A stretch of DNA of 64,000 bases from Paramecium pentaurelia (taxonomy: Eukaryota > Ciliophora > Oligohymenophorea > Peniculida > Parameciidae), in contig CAJJDO010000065.1 in the NCBI GenBank assembly GCA_905183005.1, positions 248,001 through 312,000 of the forward strand. The letters are read 5' to 3'. The notes below the pieces were generated by a model that was not told the origin of the DNA, did not search any database, and was given only the letters and a program-made list of their open reading frames with translations. A program made the position numbers and the translations under genes. Below are positions 1 to 10,767 of the stretch, in pieces (position 1 is the stretch's first letter; every line of letters begins with the position of its first letter).

Positions 1-79
1 TTGATGATATTTATAAGTAATAATTAAATTTATGAATTTACTCATAATTTTAGGAGATATCAAGTACACTAATTAATGA
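1..79 (+). CDS. possible 3' end of an upstream gene
   Basis: Read with the ciliate code, the first bases give a short open stretch. It is interrupted by a possible 37-nt GTA...TAG intron at 17-53 and ends at TGA 77-79. The coding part is only about 14 codons and matches nothing I know. The intron would be slightly longer than usual here. From 80 to 337 I see only AT-rich sequence that probably carries the promoter of the next gene. Confidence 0.2.
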
Positions 80-337
80 AATTTATCTTATGATAATGAA
101 TGTTTACCATAGTAAAATTATGTGATGTACTTAATGTTATTGTCATGATAATAAATAAGTGATATTAATTATATTTTATTTTCTAATAAATTGATGTAAG
201 AAAAGCCTAATCAATAATAATAAGACAATGTTCAAAATACAATCAAATCATTATAAGATAAAATCTAAAATATTGAGAATTTGATAGAAAGGGGAAGTGA
301 TTGTATTATTATATAGTATGGATCACATAGTATAAAA

Positions 338-2012
338 ATGAATAAAGCAAGCGGTAATTAGTTTATTTATATTTTATATAGAGATGCTTCCTAAAAAATT
401 CAGAAATTTAATTGGCTATAAAGTATAATCATAACCAAAATAAAGTTAATCAACAGATCTTACTGTGATTGATGAAAGTCTTTTATTATTGGAACAAAAA
501 CTTATTTAGAAATGTGCATTAAAAGCATAACCTAAAAGTATGCGTGGAAAGCCAAGAGCAAAGATTGAAGTAGATTTACGTAACATTAGAGGATTTGTAG
601 GCAAAAAGGAATAAAAATAACCATAATGCATTCTTGCTTAGATGATTGAAGATAAATCTGTTGTATTTGAGGATGATATTTTTACAGGGGAATATTTAGT
701 AAGATAACCAATTAAACATGGATTTTTCAATTTAACAGATAATTACAGTATATAAGATGTGATAGAGGATCTATATAAATTAACATTATATGGATTGAGT
801 TGTAAATTGGAAGTGAAGAATGTCTCTGATTATTATTGTATTTTAGTTATTCCTGACATTTTTCAAAGAATTTAAGTGAAAATGTTAGTAGATATGTTAA
901 TAAGATAATTGGGATTTAAAGGAATCTATTTACATTTAGAATCTGTATTATCTAGTTTTGGTGCTAATCTTTAATAATGTTGTGTTGTAGATATTGGATA
1001 TGAGAAAATAAATATAACATGTGTAGATGATGGAGTTATTTTACCAGGAACATATGTAAGAAAGAATTTTGGTAGTAAAGATATTGATTTAGTATTGATG
1101 AGATAAATTACTAAAAGAAATGCTTGTGATTAAACAGTTCAATTATAAAGTAATAATTATGGAGATCTACTCTAAATGGAAAAACTTAAAGAAAAGGCTT
1201 GTTAATTAACTTAAAAAGAAGATAAACTCAATTATAATTATGAACTTCATTGTTTAAGAAATCAAAAGGAAAAGAGATTCTTTGTTTAGCATAATGATGG
1301 ATTATATATATCTGCAAATACACTATTTGAATCTGAACCATTTAATGAAATTAGAAAGTAAGATATGCATGAATGTTTTGATTTTACAGGACGTCTATTT
1401 GAGATGTAATATGATCCAGAAGACAATTTCGAAGAACTCAGTGGAGGTATATAATTATGTTGGTATTGGGGTTCTAAAGAAAAAGAATAATAATATTTCA
1501 TAGAAGGAAATCAAATGTTAAATCCTAATTATATGATCCCTCTAGATCATATGATTGCTTATTCTATTGCCTAAGTATAAGATCCAGAAATAAGACAAAA
1601 ATTAGCAAATAATATTCTATTTACAGGAGGTGGAGCACATCTTATTGATCTTGTAGATGAAGTAGAAGCTTTATTGATTGAGAAATTCTAAGTGATGGAA
1701 TTAAATGAAATTGAAAGAGTGGAAGTTAAAACAATTATTAGAGATGTTAGACCTATCAATATGGCATGGGTTGGAGCAACTGTATTACCTAAAACAGAAA
1801 GTGTTAGTGAATTATGGATTACAGCTGCTAGATGGTTAGGTAATTTAGAACCTCAAAAAGATGAATTGGAAGATATGATTAATTAATTTGATGGAGATGT
1901 TTAATAATTAGAAAAAAAATTAATTGCTTTTGCCAAAAAAGACAAAGAAAAAGATCGTAGTTGTGAATATGGACTTAAACATTTGAAAGAAAAGATTCCC
2001 TTTATTTGGTGA
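338..2012 (+). CDS. Actin-related protein 8-like (INO80 complex Arp8)
   Basis: This is about 548 codons in two exons. Exon 1 (338-353) is joined through a 28-nt intron (354-381) to one long exon ending at TGA 2010-2012. The first exon supplies MNKASE before the internal ATG at 384. The protein has Arp8-type features: PIKHGFFN near residue 110, a CVVDIGY-like phosphate-loop segment followed by a conserved VDDG stretch, PLDHMIAYSI, FTGGGAH, and a C-terminal AWVGATVLPKTESVSELWIT block where Arp8 has its AWKGGAVLA-like motif. In yeast and animals Arp8 is a nuclear subunit of the INO80 chromatin remodeller and binds nucleosomal DNA. The assignment to Arp8 rather than another divergent Arp rests on these motifs and the KIPFIW end. 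The opposed FAM21-like gene ends only 38 nt downstream. Confidence 0.8.
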
Positions 2013-2050
2013 TTTGTATAATTATATATATTTAAATGCAATCAATCATA

Positions 2051-3218
2051 TCAATCAGAATCTTCAAATAATGCTCTTTGCATTCTTTAATTCCTTTATT
2101 AAGCAGGTGTAGGTTTAGGAGCTTCAGGTTTTTTAACTGGCTCAGATGGTTTAACTGGTTACTATTAAACAGTAGCTCTTGAAGGTGGTTTCAGATCTTC
2201 ATCTGAGTCATCATCAAACATGTTTTTCTTTATTGATGGTTTCTATTAAGGAGGGGCAATTTATTATTATAATTAAACAGCAGGTTTAGGGGGTCAACTA
2301 TAATAATTGAATCTTACTCAACTCTTTAGCCTGGCATAGGTAATTTCGGAGCTGAATCTTCTTCTTCATCACTAAACATATTCTTTCTTTATGGTTTAGC
2401 AATTGTTGGAGTGACTGCTACTTAAACAGTTGTTGTCTATGTATTAGATTTACCTATTATATATAATTAATATTTACCTCCAAAACCAGGAAGATTACTT
2501 ATTTAAGCTGGTTATTATTATTATTTCTTTCCTCCTCCCAAAAGTGGATCATTAAAAAAATTGGGTAAACCTCTAAATCATATAAAAATATGAATTTACT
2601 TTTATTCAAATTCTTATCCTATATTCTTTTTTGTTAATGGATCTTATTAAGTTGGTTTATTCTAAGTTATACTTGGTAGTTATTGTTGAGTAATAGTCAC
2701 TTGAATATCTTTTTTTTCAGTTTTCACTTCCAAAGTAACTGGGACTTCAAAATCTCCTTATTTATTAAATTTAATTGATTCTCTAAATGATGTTCTATCG
2801 ATTACTACTTCAGCCTTTTAAGTTTATTAAGTTTTCTCCTTTATAACAAATGTTGGTTTAGCTGATTTCTTATTAGAATCATCATCATCAAAATCAATTG
2901 CTTGTCTTCCTCTAGCTTTCTTTTTTTACACAATTGGTCTTTCTGCTTATTATTCAACAAATTCAGATTCATTTTCTCTTTCATTTTTTTTAATGTCCTT
3001 CATTGTGACTTATTCTCCAGGAGGCTTCATAAACATATTCAAATTCAATTTATTTTGTAATTATTAAATAGAAGGTCTAACTGGTGGTTCTTCAGTAGGT
3101 ACAGTTAATTATTCAGTTGGTTTTACGGAAATTTGAGGCTTCTTCTTTTTTTCATCATCTGAATCTTCAAAAGCATTTCTTTAAGTAGTTAATTTAGGAG
3201 GAGGTACTTATTATTTTG

Positions 3219-3256
<38 letters not shown>

Positions 3257-4853
3257 GCATACATAGCAGCAATTTTATCTGCATTTGCTTTTTAAAGAGT
3301 CTCTTCTTCTGTTTCATCAAATAACTATTTTTTAGGAGCAGGCTTAGTACTTGATATTCTAGGCTATACTCTAAAATCTTGATCTTCTTCCTCCTTTATA
3401 ACAACAGCTACTGGTTTCTAATTTTATTCTTGTTTTGCAACTCCATCAGTTAGTAGGTTATTGAATTTGTTTTTATTTGTAGTTGTAGATTTAAATAACC
3501 CACCATCATTATCATCATCATCATCTTCATCAAACAAACTCATTATTTTATCTTTTTCTCTTGCATAAGTAGGTGCTCCAATTACATTTGGTGGTTAAAA
3601 TACTTTTACTGGTTATTATGAATTTCTTTATTCAGGTGGTTATTCCTATTAAGATTAGTATGGTTATTATTACTAAATTGGTTATTAATAGGGTTGATTT
3701 TCTTCTCTCTTTTTTTAAATTATTGAATTTAGCTAATCTTAAAGAGTTTAAGGAGGTGGTTATTATAATATTGGCTATTATATTGATGGTTATTAATAAT
3801 AAGGTTATTAGGTAGGAGGTGGTGGAGGTGGAGGAGGATCAACTACTGTTGGTCTCTGTGTTTGTGAAGCAGTTTGAAGAGGAGGTTGTGGTTGAACTCC
3901 TGGTTATTGTGGTTATTGATATGGTGGTGCAAAGGCTAAATTAAATTCTGCCTTTTATTGAGGGTTTGTAAACCCGAATTATTAATCCATCATTGAATTT
4001 CCTAGAGCAGAATTTGTTCGTGTAATAAATTAATTGTTGTCTCCAGTATATGAGATTTAAGATTAATCTTATCTGATAGATGATCTAATTTGCTACTGAT
4101 TTTATGGTGGAATCAATTAAGACTATTAATTATTGAAAGATTGTTATTAAGGTTGTGCTTCAGATTATCTATATATTGGTGCAGGGGCAGATTGACGTAC
4201 TGGCTCTTAGATAGGAGCTTCATCAAAGTCATCAAAAAGACCTAAGTATGGTATAGAGTATTACCAATAAATTTGTTGTTGTTGAATTAGGGTGTGCCAA
4301 ACATGGCAGGCAATTTAACAGACTTACTCACAGTACCACTAGTAGTAGCTGCAGAGAAGACAGAGATTGATTTATCATCTCTGTCATCAAATATGTCATC
4401 TAGGGAATTTAAGAATTTTTATACCATCTTATGCCATCTATTGTAAATCAAGTGATTATAATGCCATGCCTAAAGCTTTTGTGTACTTTTGAGCTGTAGT
4501 GAGTCCATCATCTTTGTTTTATGAAGGTGCAGCCTTTGGAGGGGCTTCTTATGGAGGAGCCATTCTCTTTAATGATCTAGACAACAAAATACTTATTCAG
4601 TAAAACGACTATCACTCAAAGTTAGAAATTTATTGAAGGCTTGATTAATTTGAGCATGGATAGAGTTAGCTGAATGTTAAACTGATCGGATATCGGATGA
4701 CACAGCTCCAAATTTTGTAAGGAGATTGGTACTCATTTGATCTAATTTAACGAAGGTCTAAAGTAAGTTAGGGTATTTCATTATTCATACTTTATTATCT
4801 TGATCTAGGGTCCATTGGTTGATTTGACTTCTCAAAGTTGTCAAGTCAGCCAT
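2051..4853 (-). CDS. FAM21/WASHC2-like WASH complex subunit
   Basis: The start ATG is at 4853 and TGA at 2051-2053. The product is about 880 residues with at least seven short introns, the first at 4758-4790. The N-terminal ~120 residues resemble the FAM21 head: INQWTLDQDN, NAFNKFLTLSDSRFTE-like text matching the family FNDFLMLSNTQF region, then a YTKALGMALQSLD helix. The rest is a disordered acidic tail with many glutamine tracts. It carries repeated F-containing acidic motifs (SLFDEDDDD, QLFDETEEE, NAFEDSDDE, NMFSDEEED, NMFDDDSDED and ALFEDSD at the end), like the LFa repeats that in animals bind retromer and capping protein. The complex drives actin assembly on endosomes. The reading frame breaks at the G run 2289-2293 (C run in the mRNA). 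One extra base restores continuity, so this is a sequence error or a real frameshift. Confidence 0.75.
3221..3255 (-). repeat. TAA trinucleotide repeat (polyglutamine) in the FAM21-like gene
   Basis: About eleven TTA units on the plus strand read as TAA codons on the coding strand, a polyglutamine run in the ciliate code. It is in frame with the surrounding acidic tail, so it is coding rather than a random microsatellite. Confidence 0.8.
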
Positions 4854-5002
4854 ATTAATTAATAATTATATAACAATATATTGAATATTCTCAATGTTAA
4901 TCCACAAAACTATATTTATATAGTATCTTCATAAATTAAATAATGAATTGAAGTATTTCATATAGGATTTAATGGGGTTCAATTGATATATTTATATCTA
5001 TA

Positions 5003-5032
5003 TACAACTTAAATAGATATGAAATCTATCTA
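5003..5032. other. 30-bp TA-bounded IES-like insertion
   Basis: This block is present in copy 1 and absent from copy 2 of the duplication. It starts with TA at 5003-5004 and is followed by TA at 5033-5034, so precise removal leaves one TA. Its right end read inwards is TATAGATA, close to the Paramecium IES end consensus TAYAGYNR. The left end TACAACTT fits less well. Thirty bp lies in the shortest IES size class known for Paramecium. It sits about 150 bp upstream of the FAM21-like start codon. An allelic indel is the alternative. Confidence 0.5.
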
Positions 5033-5203
5033 TACCTGATGATAATTTTGTTTCAAGAAAGATAGTTAATTGTATAAAAGATAAAAAATTTGAAAAATTA
5101 AAAATTTAACATCATTATGAAAAATTGGAAAATGAAGTACAGGGTAACTTATAAGACATAATGAAATTCTGATGCTGATTATAGAGTTGTAAATTAATTA
5201 ATN

Positions 5204-6000
5204 TTAAGATTAATCTTATCTGATAGATGATCTAATTTGCTACTGATTTTATGGTGGAATCAATTAAGACTATTAATTATTGAAAGATTGTTATTAAGGT
5301 TGTGCTTCAGATTATCTATATATTGGTGCAGGGGCAGATTGACGTACTGGCTCTTAGATAGGAGCTTCATCAAAGTCATCAAAAAGACCTAAGTATGGTA
5401 TAGAGTATTACCAATAAATTTGTTGTTGTTGAATTAGGGTGTGCCAAACATGGCAGGCAATTTAACAGACTTACTCACAGTACCACTAGTAGTAGCTGCA
5501 GAGAAGACAGAGATTGATTTATCATCTCTGTCATCAAATATGTCATCTAGGGAATTTAAGAATTTTTATACCATCTTATGCCATCTATTGTAAATCAAGT
5601 GATTATAATGCCATGCCTAAAGCTTTTGTGTACTTTTGAGCTGTAGTGAGTCCATCATCTTTGTTTTATGAAGGTGCAGCCTTTGGAGGGGCTTCTTATG
5701 GAGGAGCCATTCTCTTTAATGATCTAGACAACAAAATACTTATTCAGTAAAACGACTATCACTCAAAGTTAGAAATTTATTGAAGGCTTGATTAATTTGA
5801 GCATGGATAGAGTTAGCTGAATGTTAAACTGATCGGATATCGGATGACACAGCTCCAAATTTTGTAAGGAGATTGGTACTCATTTGATCTAATTTAACGA
5901 AGGTCTAAAGTAAGTTAGGGTATTTCATTATTCATACTTTATTATCTTGATCTAGGGTCCATTGGTTGATTTGACTTCTCAAAGTTGTCAAGTCAGCCAT
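5204..6000 (-). pseudogene. truncated second copy of the FAM21-like 5' end (probable assembly artefact)
   Basis: This repeats the ATG and first four exons of the FAM21-like gene (offset 1,147 nt from 4057-4853, start codon at 6000) and stops dead at the N. No sequence change would distinguish it as a diverged paralogue. I therefore read it as a redundant contig end, not a second gene. Confidence 0.8.
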
Positions 6001-6288
6001 ATTAATTAATAATTATATAACAATATATTGAATATTCTCAATGTTAATCCACAAAACTATATTTATATAGTATCTTCATAAATTAAATAATGAATTGAAG
6101 TATTTCATATAGGATTTAATGGGGTTCAATTGATATATTTATATCTATATACCTGATGATAATTTTGTTTCAAGAAAGATAGTTAATTGTATAAAAGATA
6201 AAAAATTTGAAAAATTAAAAATTTAACATCATTATGAAAAATTGGAAAATGAAGTACAGGGTAACTTATAAGACATAATGAAATTCTG

Positions 6289-7400
6289 ATGCTGATTATA
6301 GAGTTGTAAATTAATTAATAATTATTGGAATCAACTGAATTAAATCAAAAAATAGAAATGGTTAATATATTGATTGAGTTGGAGTATTGGGAGAAAGAGA
6401 TTCACAAATTTTTATAATAAGATTTAGATGATACAGAATAATTATATTAATTAAATCTATTCAAATTTAAGAATTAGATGTGAAGCTATAGACTTGAACA
6501 ATCAAGAAATTAGGATTAAATTGCCTTCTAATAATAAGATTAAATTATACATTTATGAATTTAGAATGATAAAAAGAATATTTATCCTTTAAATTTAAAT
6601 TTGAAACTCTCGGCTATATTAAATTGATACGACATTGCTATTTTCAAATTAATTAAGATTAAATGATTCTTTAGATTTGAACATGAGAAATTACTCAAAT
6701 AATTTGAATCATAATGTTCAAACTTCTTTAGTTTAGATTGAAGTTAATGTTAAATATATGATTATTTTAACCTCTAATTTATTTATATCAATAAATTTAT
6801 AAAAATATTGTTTCATTAAGTTTCAGAGTTAGAATTTAGATTAAGATATTAAATCTATGCATTCAGAGATTAAGAAACTACAATGATTTAAAATATAATA
6901 AGATGATTAACAAGATGAGTTATATAATCAATTTTAATATTTGAAAAAAAAACAATAAGAGAATAATCTAATAATCAAGGAAATAAATTAAGAAAGTAAC
7001 TTAGTAAGTATTGCTACTTATTAAAATTGAATAAAGTATTTAATTTAAAGTATATGACAATAGAAATACCAAGTCAATTATCAAAAAAATAGTCATATTA
7101 ATAAATTAATCTAAAATAAGAACGTTGATAGATATCAAATAATAGAAAAATAAAAGAATAAAAGGGGAAATATTATAATAAATAATTCATTAATTAAAGA
7201 ATAGATAAGAATAAAAGATGAAGGGCATTAGAAGATTACAAAACTTAAAAAAAGATCATGGATCTCACATCAACATTATTAATAATATATGATATTAGGT
7301 GAATATTAAATAAGAGATAAAACTTAGATAATTGATAAGATCATCAATTTAAAAATAGTAAACAACTTTTATAACTTAATTCTAATAATATATAATTTAG
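6289..7400 (+). pseudogene. decayed coiled-coil gene
   Basis: From the ATG at 6289 about 64 codons of Gln/Glu/Leu/Lys-rich coiled-coil text are open to a TGA at 6482. Beyond that, recognisable coiled-coil fragments continue (for example around 6830-7005, DIKSMHSEIKKLQ then QDDQQDELYNQFQYL). They are split between frames by several TGA codons and shifts that no plausible short intron removes. The density of Gln codons written as TAA is typical of real genes here, unlike the surrounding spacer. I read this as the remains of a gene, perhaps one member of a duplicated pair. A functional short 5' ORF cannot be excluded. Confidence 0.5.
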
Positions 7401-7936
7401 AAAAACAATACTAACTAATTATGCCATAATAATTACAACTTGAATCTATAAATCAGCATAGGTAATAATTGTCTTACCTAATACAATTTTATAAAAATTT
7501 GGTATTTGAATATATATAGTAAATATTCGAAATTTTTATTAGTAGTTTAAATTAAATATATGAATAGATATCAATAGTATAATAAAATAAGATAATATCA
7601 TACTTTATTATATGTATAGTTCTAATAAGATATAATAAGACATTAACAGTATGATAAGAACATATATAATCGTTTCATAAAATAAGTTGATGAATTGAGT
7701 AATCTCAAATATTAAAATTATTAGTTTTGTTGTTGTATATAATATATAAATCTTCTCTTGTACTTAATATTTTGAAATAAAGATTTTCCATTAAAAAGTT
7801 ATATATTTTAAGTGTCGCAATTATGTAATTAAATAATTAATGTTTTCAAAGAAATTACAAATAATTCTTTAGTATATAATAAAAATTTGTTTATTGTTTT
7901 GGTAATTTATTTATTTATTTATTCATATATATTTTG
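7401..7936. other. gene-free spacer
   Basis: AT-rich sequence with no sustained reading frame on either strand. It contains short A and T runs and probably the promoter of the membrane-protein gene that starts at 7937. Confidence 0.5.
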
Positions 7937-9870
7937 ATGTTCAAATATCAAAAAAGAGAAGCTTAATTCTGCAAGAATACTTCTAAAAGTTTATTTACAA
8001 AATTAGATTACTTTGCTTAACGTCCTCAATTTTAAGTATTAAAAAAGACTTCCTTCAGTACAGCATTTGGGTACTTACTTACAATAATGTTATCAACGAT
8101 TTGTGTATTTTATCTATATATTTAAATGGATGAACTCACAAAGTAATCTAATCCATAAGTCATCATTTCAGACAATCAACCCCTAAACACTCCAGTATAA
8201 ACAATATATATATAAAATATAGGTAATTTACTTATCCAGAAGCAATTTTACTTTTGTAATTAGCGTATCTAATGCACTTTTACAATCTTTTGATAAAAAT
8301 TTGAAATATTATAATCTGACTATAAATTAATGTCATAGAAAAAGAAGCTATGATGAAGAAAATAGCAGGTCTAATGTTTCATTAGAGTATAATAAATAAT
8401 TAAAAAAAGGTGTTTCAATTATAAAATAGAACCTTGTGATTTGGAAAAGCATTTTGTAACAGATTTTTAAAAAACCTATTTCTAAAAGTTTAAATTATCT
8501 ACTATGTATTGTCTAAATCCAGAATAATGGGATTAAAGACCTATAGTAATATATAAATATAATAAATATAGTAACTTTAAGGTCATTCATAAAGTGATAA
8601 CTTTTAATTTGTAACTATTAATTTAAATCTATGCAAAAACAGCACAAATTATAAGGAATGTAGTCCAATTGAAGAAATTCAAAAAGGACTTGTAAGTTCA
8701 TACTATGCAATTTATTTGTCTGATGTCTTAATTAAAATGTAAAATCCTGGAAGGCCATATGATGATGTAATCACAATTTAAAATACTTAATTTTCTTATG
8801 CTAAATCCTAACAAATGCATTCCTTATTTAAGATAGTCAATACAGAAACTGATGTTGGTTTGATTAATAAAGATGTATTGATAGATGAAACTATATTGTA
8901 ATCAGCAACAAAGGAATATTCAGAGTCTTATAATGGATATTATTTAGCTAATAATCTTCTATATTTAGAATAAAGAGAAACTATATACTATAGATCATAT
9001 ATTAAATTATAAACTATTTTGGGTAATGTAGGAGGTCTGTGGTAAATCATTTCTTTAGTTATTTCTGCTATATTTGGACCTGTCTTATTTACATACATGA
9101 ATTTATCACTTGTAAGTAAGTTTTTTAGAATTGAAAATAATAAATCTAAAAATTAATTTGATAAATAGATACTAAATGATGATGAAATAAAAGAAATGAA
9201 TATGATAGGTTCAGATTAATAAACCAAAAATTTATCAATAATTCAAAATAGTAATCAAACAAAATTAAAATAATATCTAAAGAAAAAAAAGAATCCAATT
9301 AGTATTTCTTTTAAGGATGCATTATTAATGTATTTAGGATGTTTAGGAAACAATTAAAAAATATATAGATTTGCTATTTAAAAAATAATGATGAAATTAG
9401 ATGTTGCTTATATTATTAAAAAATTACATGAAATTGATAAACTTAAAAGTATTTTGATGACAAATGAATAAGTAAAATTATTTAATTATATTCCTAAACC
9501 ATTAATTCCAAGTGATATATTTGATATCGGATTTAAAAAATAATACAATCCTAATACTAGTTCTAATTAAGCAGAATCTATATCTATATTTGAAGAAGAG
9601 AAAACTGAAATTTAAAAATTGGAAGATTCTTTTCATGCCTATTAGAAAATTCGATAAAAAGAAAATCCATCTAATTTAGATTAAGTTATTATAGAATAGA
9701 TGGATGAAGAAATTAAAGCCTTTTTTGATTGTATGAGTAAAAAATAAAGTGGTCTTATGTATCCTTTATCACCAAGATTTGATTCAATACCTTAAAGTTA
9801 AAGGGAAGAGGAAAATTTAATAATAAATTAAGAACCTTAGGCAGGAAAAGTATTAACAAGAAAAAAATGA
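7937..9870 (+). CDS. ciliate two-TM membrane protein with large ectodomain
   Basis: ATG 7937 to TGA 9868-9870, about 620 codons with introns near 8191-8220, 8409-8428 and 8540-8566. The N-terminus runs MFKYQKREAQFC...LDYFAQRPQFQVLKKTSF and leads into a hydrophobic helix (GYLLTIMLSTICVFYLYI, about residues 50-67). Some 290 residues follow, with an EPCDLEKHF...MYCLNPEQWD block. A second helix follows (GGLWQIISLVISAIFGPVLF...), then a ~240-residue charged cytosolic tail. Two TM segments around a loop ending in a CLNPEQ-like block are familiar from a large family of ciliate putative transmembrane proteins with no known function. I see no enzymatic motif. Topology is inferred from hydropathy by eye. 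Confidence 0.75.
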
Positions 9871-10123
9871 TAAATGAATCAATTATAATTCAATTTTTAA
9901 TTATTTTATGAATTCTAATTATAAATTTATTAATAAAAGATTTCTATATATTATCTGATTATATATATAAATATAGTAATACTTATATATATATATATAA
10001 TCAATGTAAAATAGTGTTAATTATTTTATATAAAAATATCAAATTTATATTGAATTAATAAATAGGATTATGTAATAGCTTAATTATAACAAATCATTAT
10101 ATCTTACATATATAATATATATT

Positions 10124-10455
10124 TCATTATGTTTTGTAAAATAGATAAGCTGTTTTATCAATGTAAAAGTAGATAAATCTTCTTTTTTCATGAATTGAAT
10201 GACATCCAAAATTTTTACCAAAAAATACATGCCAATATGGTTCAAAATTACTATCTAAATACTTCTTAAGATGCTCTGCCATCTTAATATAAGTTATGAA
10301 ACTGTTACCTTTTATCCATCTTTAGCTTCAAATGTTTTCAAACAACTTTATGTTTCATTTATAGCACCTTCAAGAATGTCATCAGGACAATCAGGTGGCC
10401 ATAACACTCTAGCACCTAAGTACATTCTATATTAGTTTGTTGTTTGAGATGACAT
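10124..10455 (-). CDS. LC8-type dynein light chain
   Basis: Two exons around a 26-nt intron (10283-10308) encode about 101 residues. The C-terminal half is diagnostic: LKKYLDSNFEPYWHVFFGKN, then NFGCHSIHEKRRFIYFYIDK, then a hydrophobic TAYLFYK strand. This matches the LC8/DYNLL fold ([21 protein letters not shown]...FIYFYLG). The protein is slightly longer than the usual 89 residues because of an N-terminal MSSQTTNQYRMYLGARVLW segment. LC8 proteins dimerise and dock on dynein intermediate chains in cytoplasmic and ciliary motors, and ciliates have many paralogues. Which dynein this one serves cannot be told from sequence. Confidence 0.9.
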
Positions 10456-10767
10456 TTTTATTAATTAATTAAAATATATTTATATCAGATAACAAAATCC
10501 AATAGTTCAAATTTGATAACTTAAAAATACAAATACTTATTATCTATTATTAAATTTATAGTTTTTAGAATTATTTTGTGTGTATTTAACATATATTTAC
10601 CATATATGAGAATATTTATATTTAATTCTTTTAAAATCAATAAAATTTGTAATATATTATGAATTTTAATTAATAAAATACTAAATAAATATTTATTGTA
10701 ATGATAAGATAAGATTTTAATCATTTATTTAAAGTTAAACTTATTAAAAATGAAACATTTATATTCA
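10456..10767. other. gene-free spacer
   Basis: About 310 bases between the LC8 start and the stop of the RCC1-like gene. Extremely AT-rich, with long T/A runs. I see no credible exon; the open minus-strand frame here is low-complexity Leu/Ile/Asn text. Confidence 0.5.

Larger units (their letters stand above)
4057..6319. repeat. tandem near-identical duplication around a single N (contig-end overlap)
   Basis: Bases 4057-5202 (1,146 nt) recur as 5204-6319 (1,116 nt), separated only by N at 5203. The copies look identical except that copy 1 has 30 extra bases at 5003-5032. The repeated block holds the 5' end of the FAM21-like gene and its upstream region. A direct repeat meeting exactly at an undetermined base is most simply two overlapping contig ends that were placed side by side instead of being merged. 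Confidence 0.9.

Noticed and set aside
5204..6000. A second genuine FAM21 paralogue
   Set aside because: The copy is identical to 4057-4853 and ends exactly at the N, which fits contig redundancy better than gene duplication.
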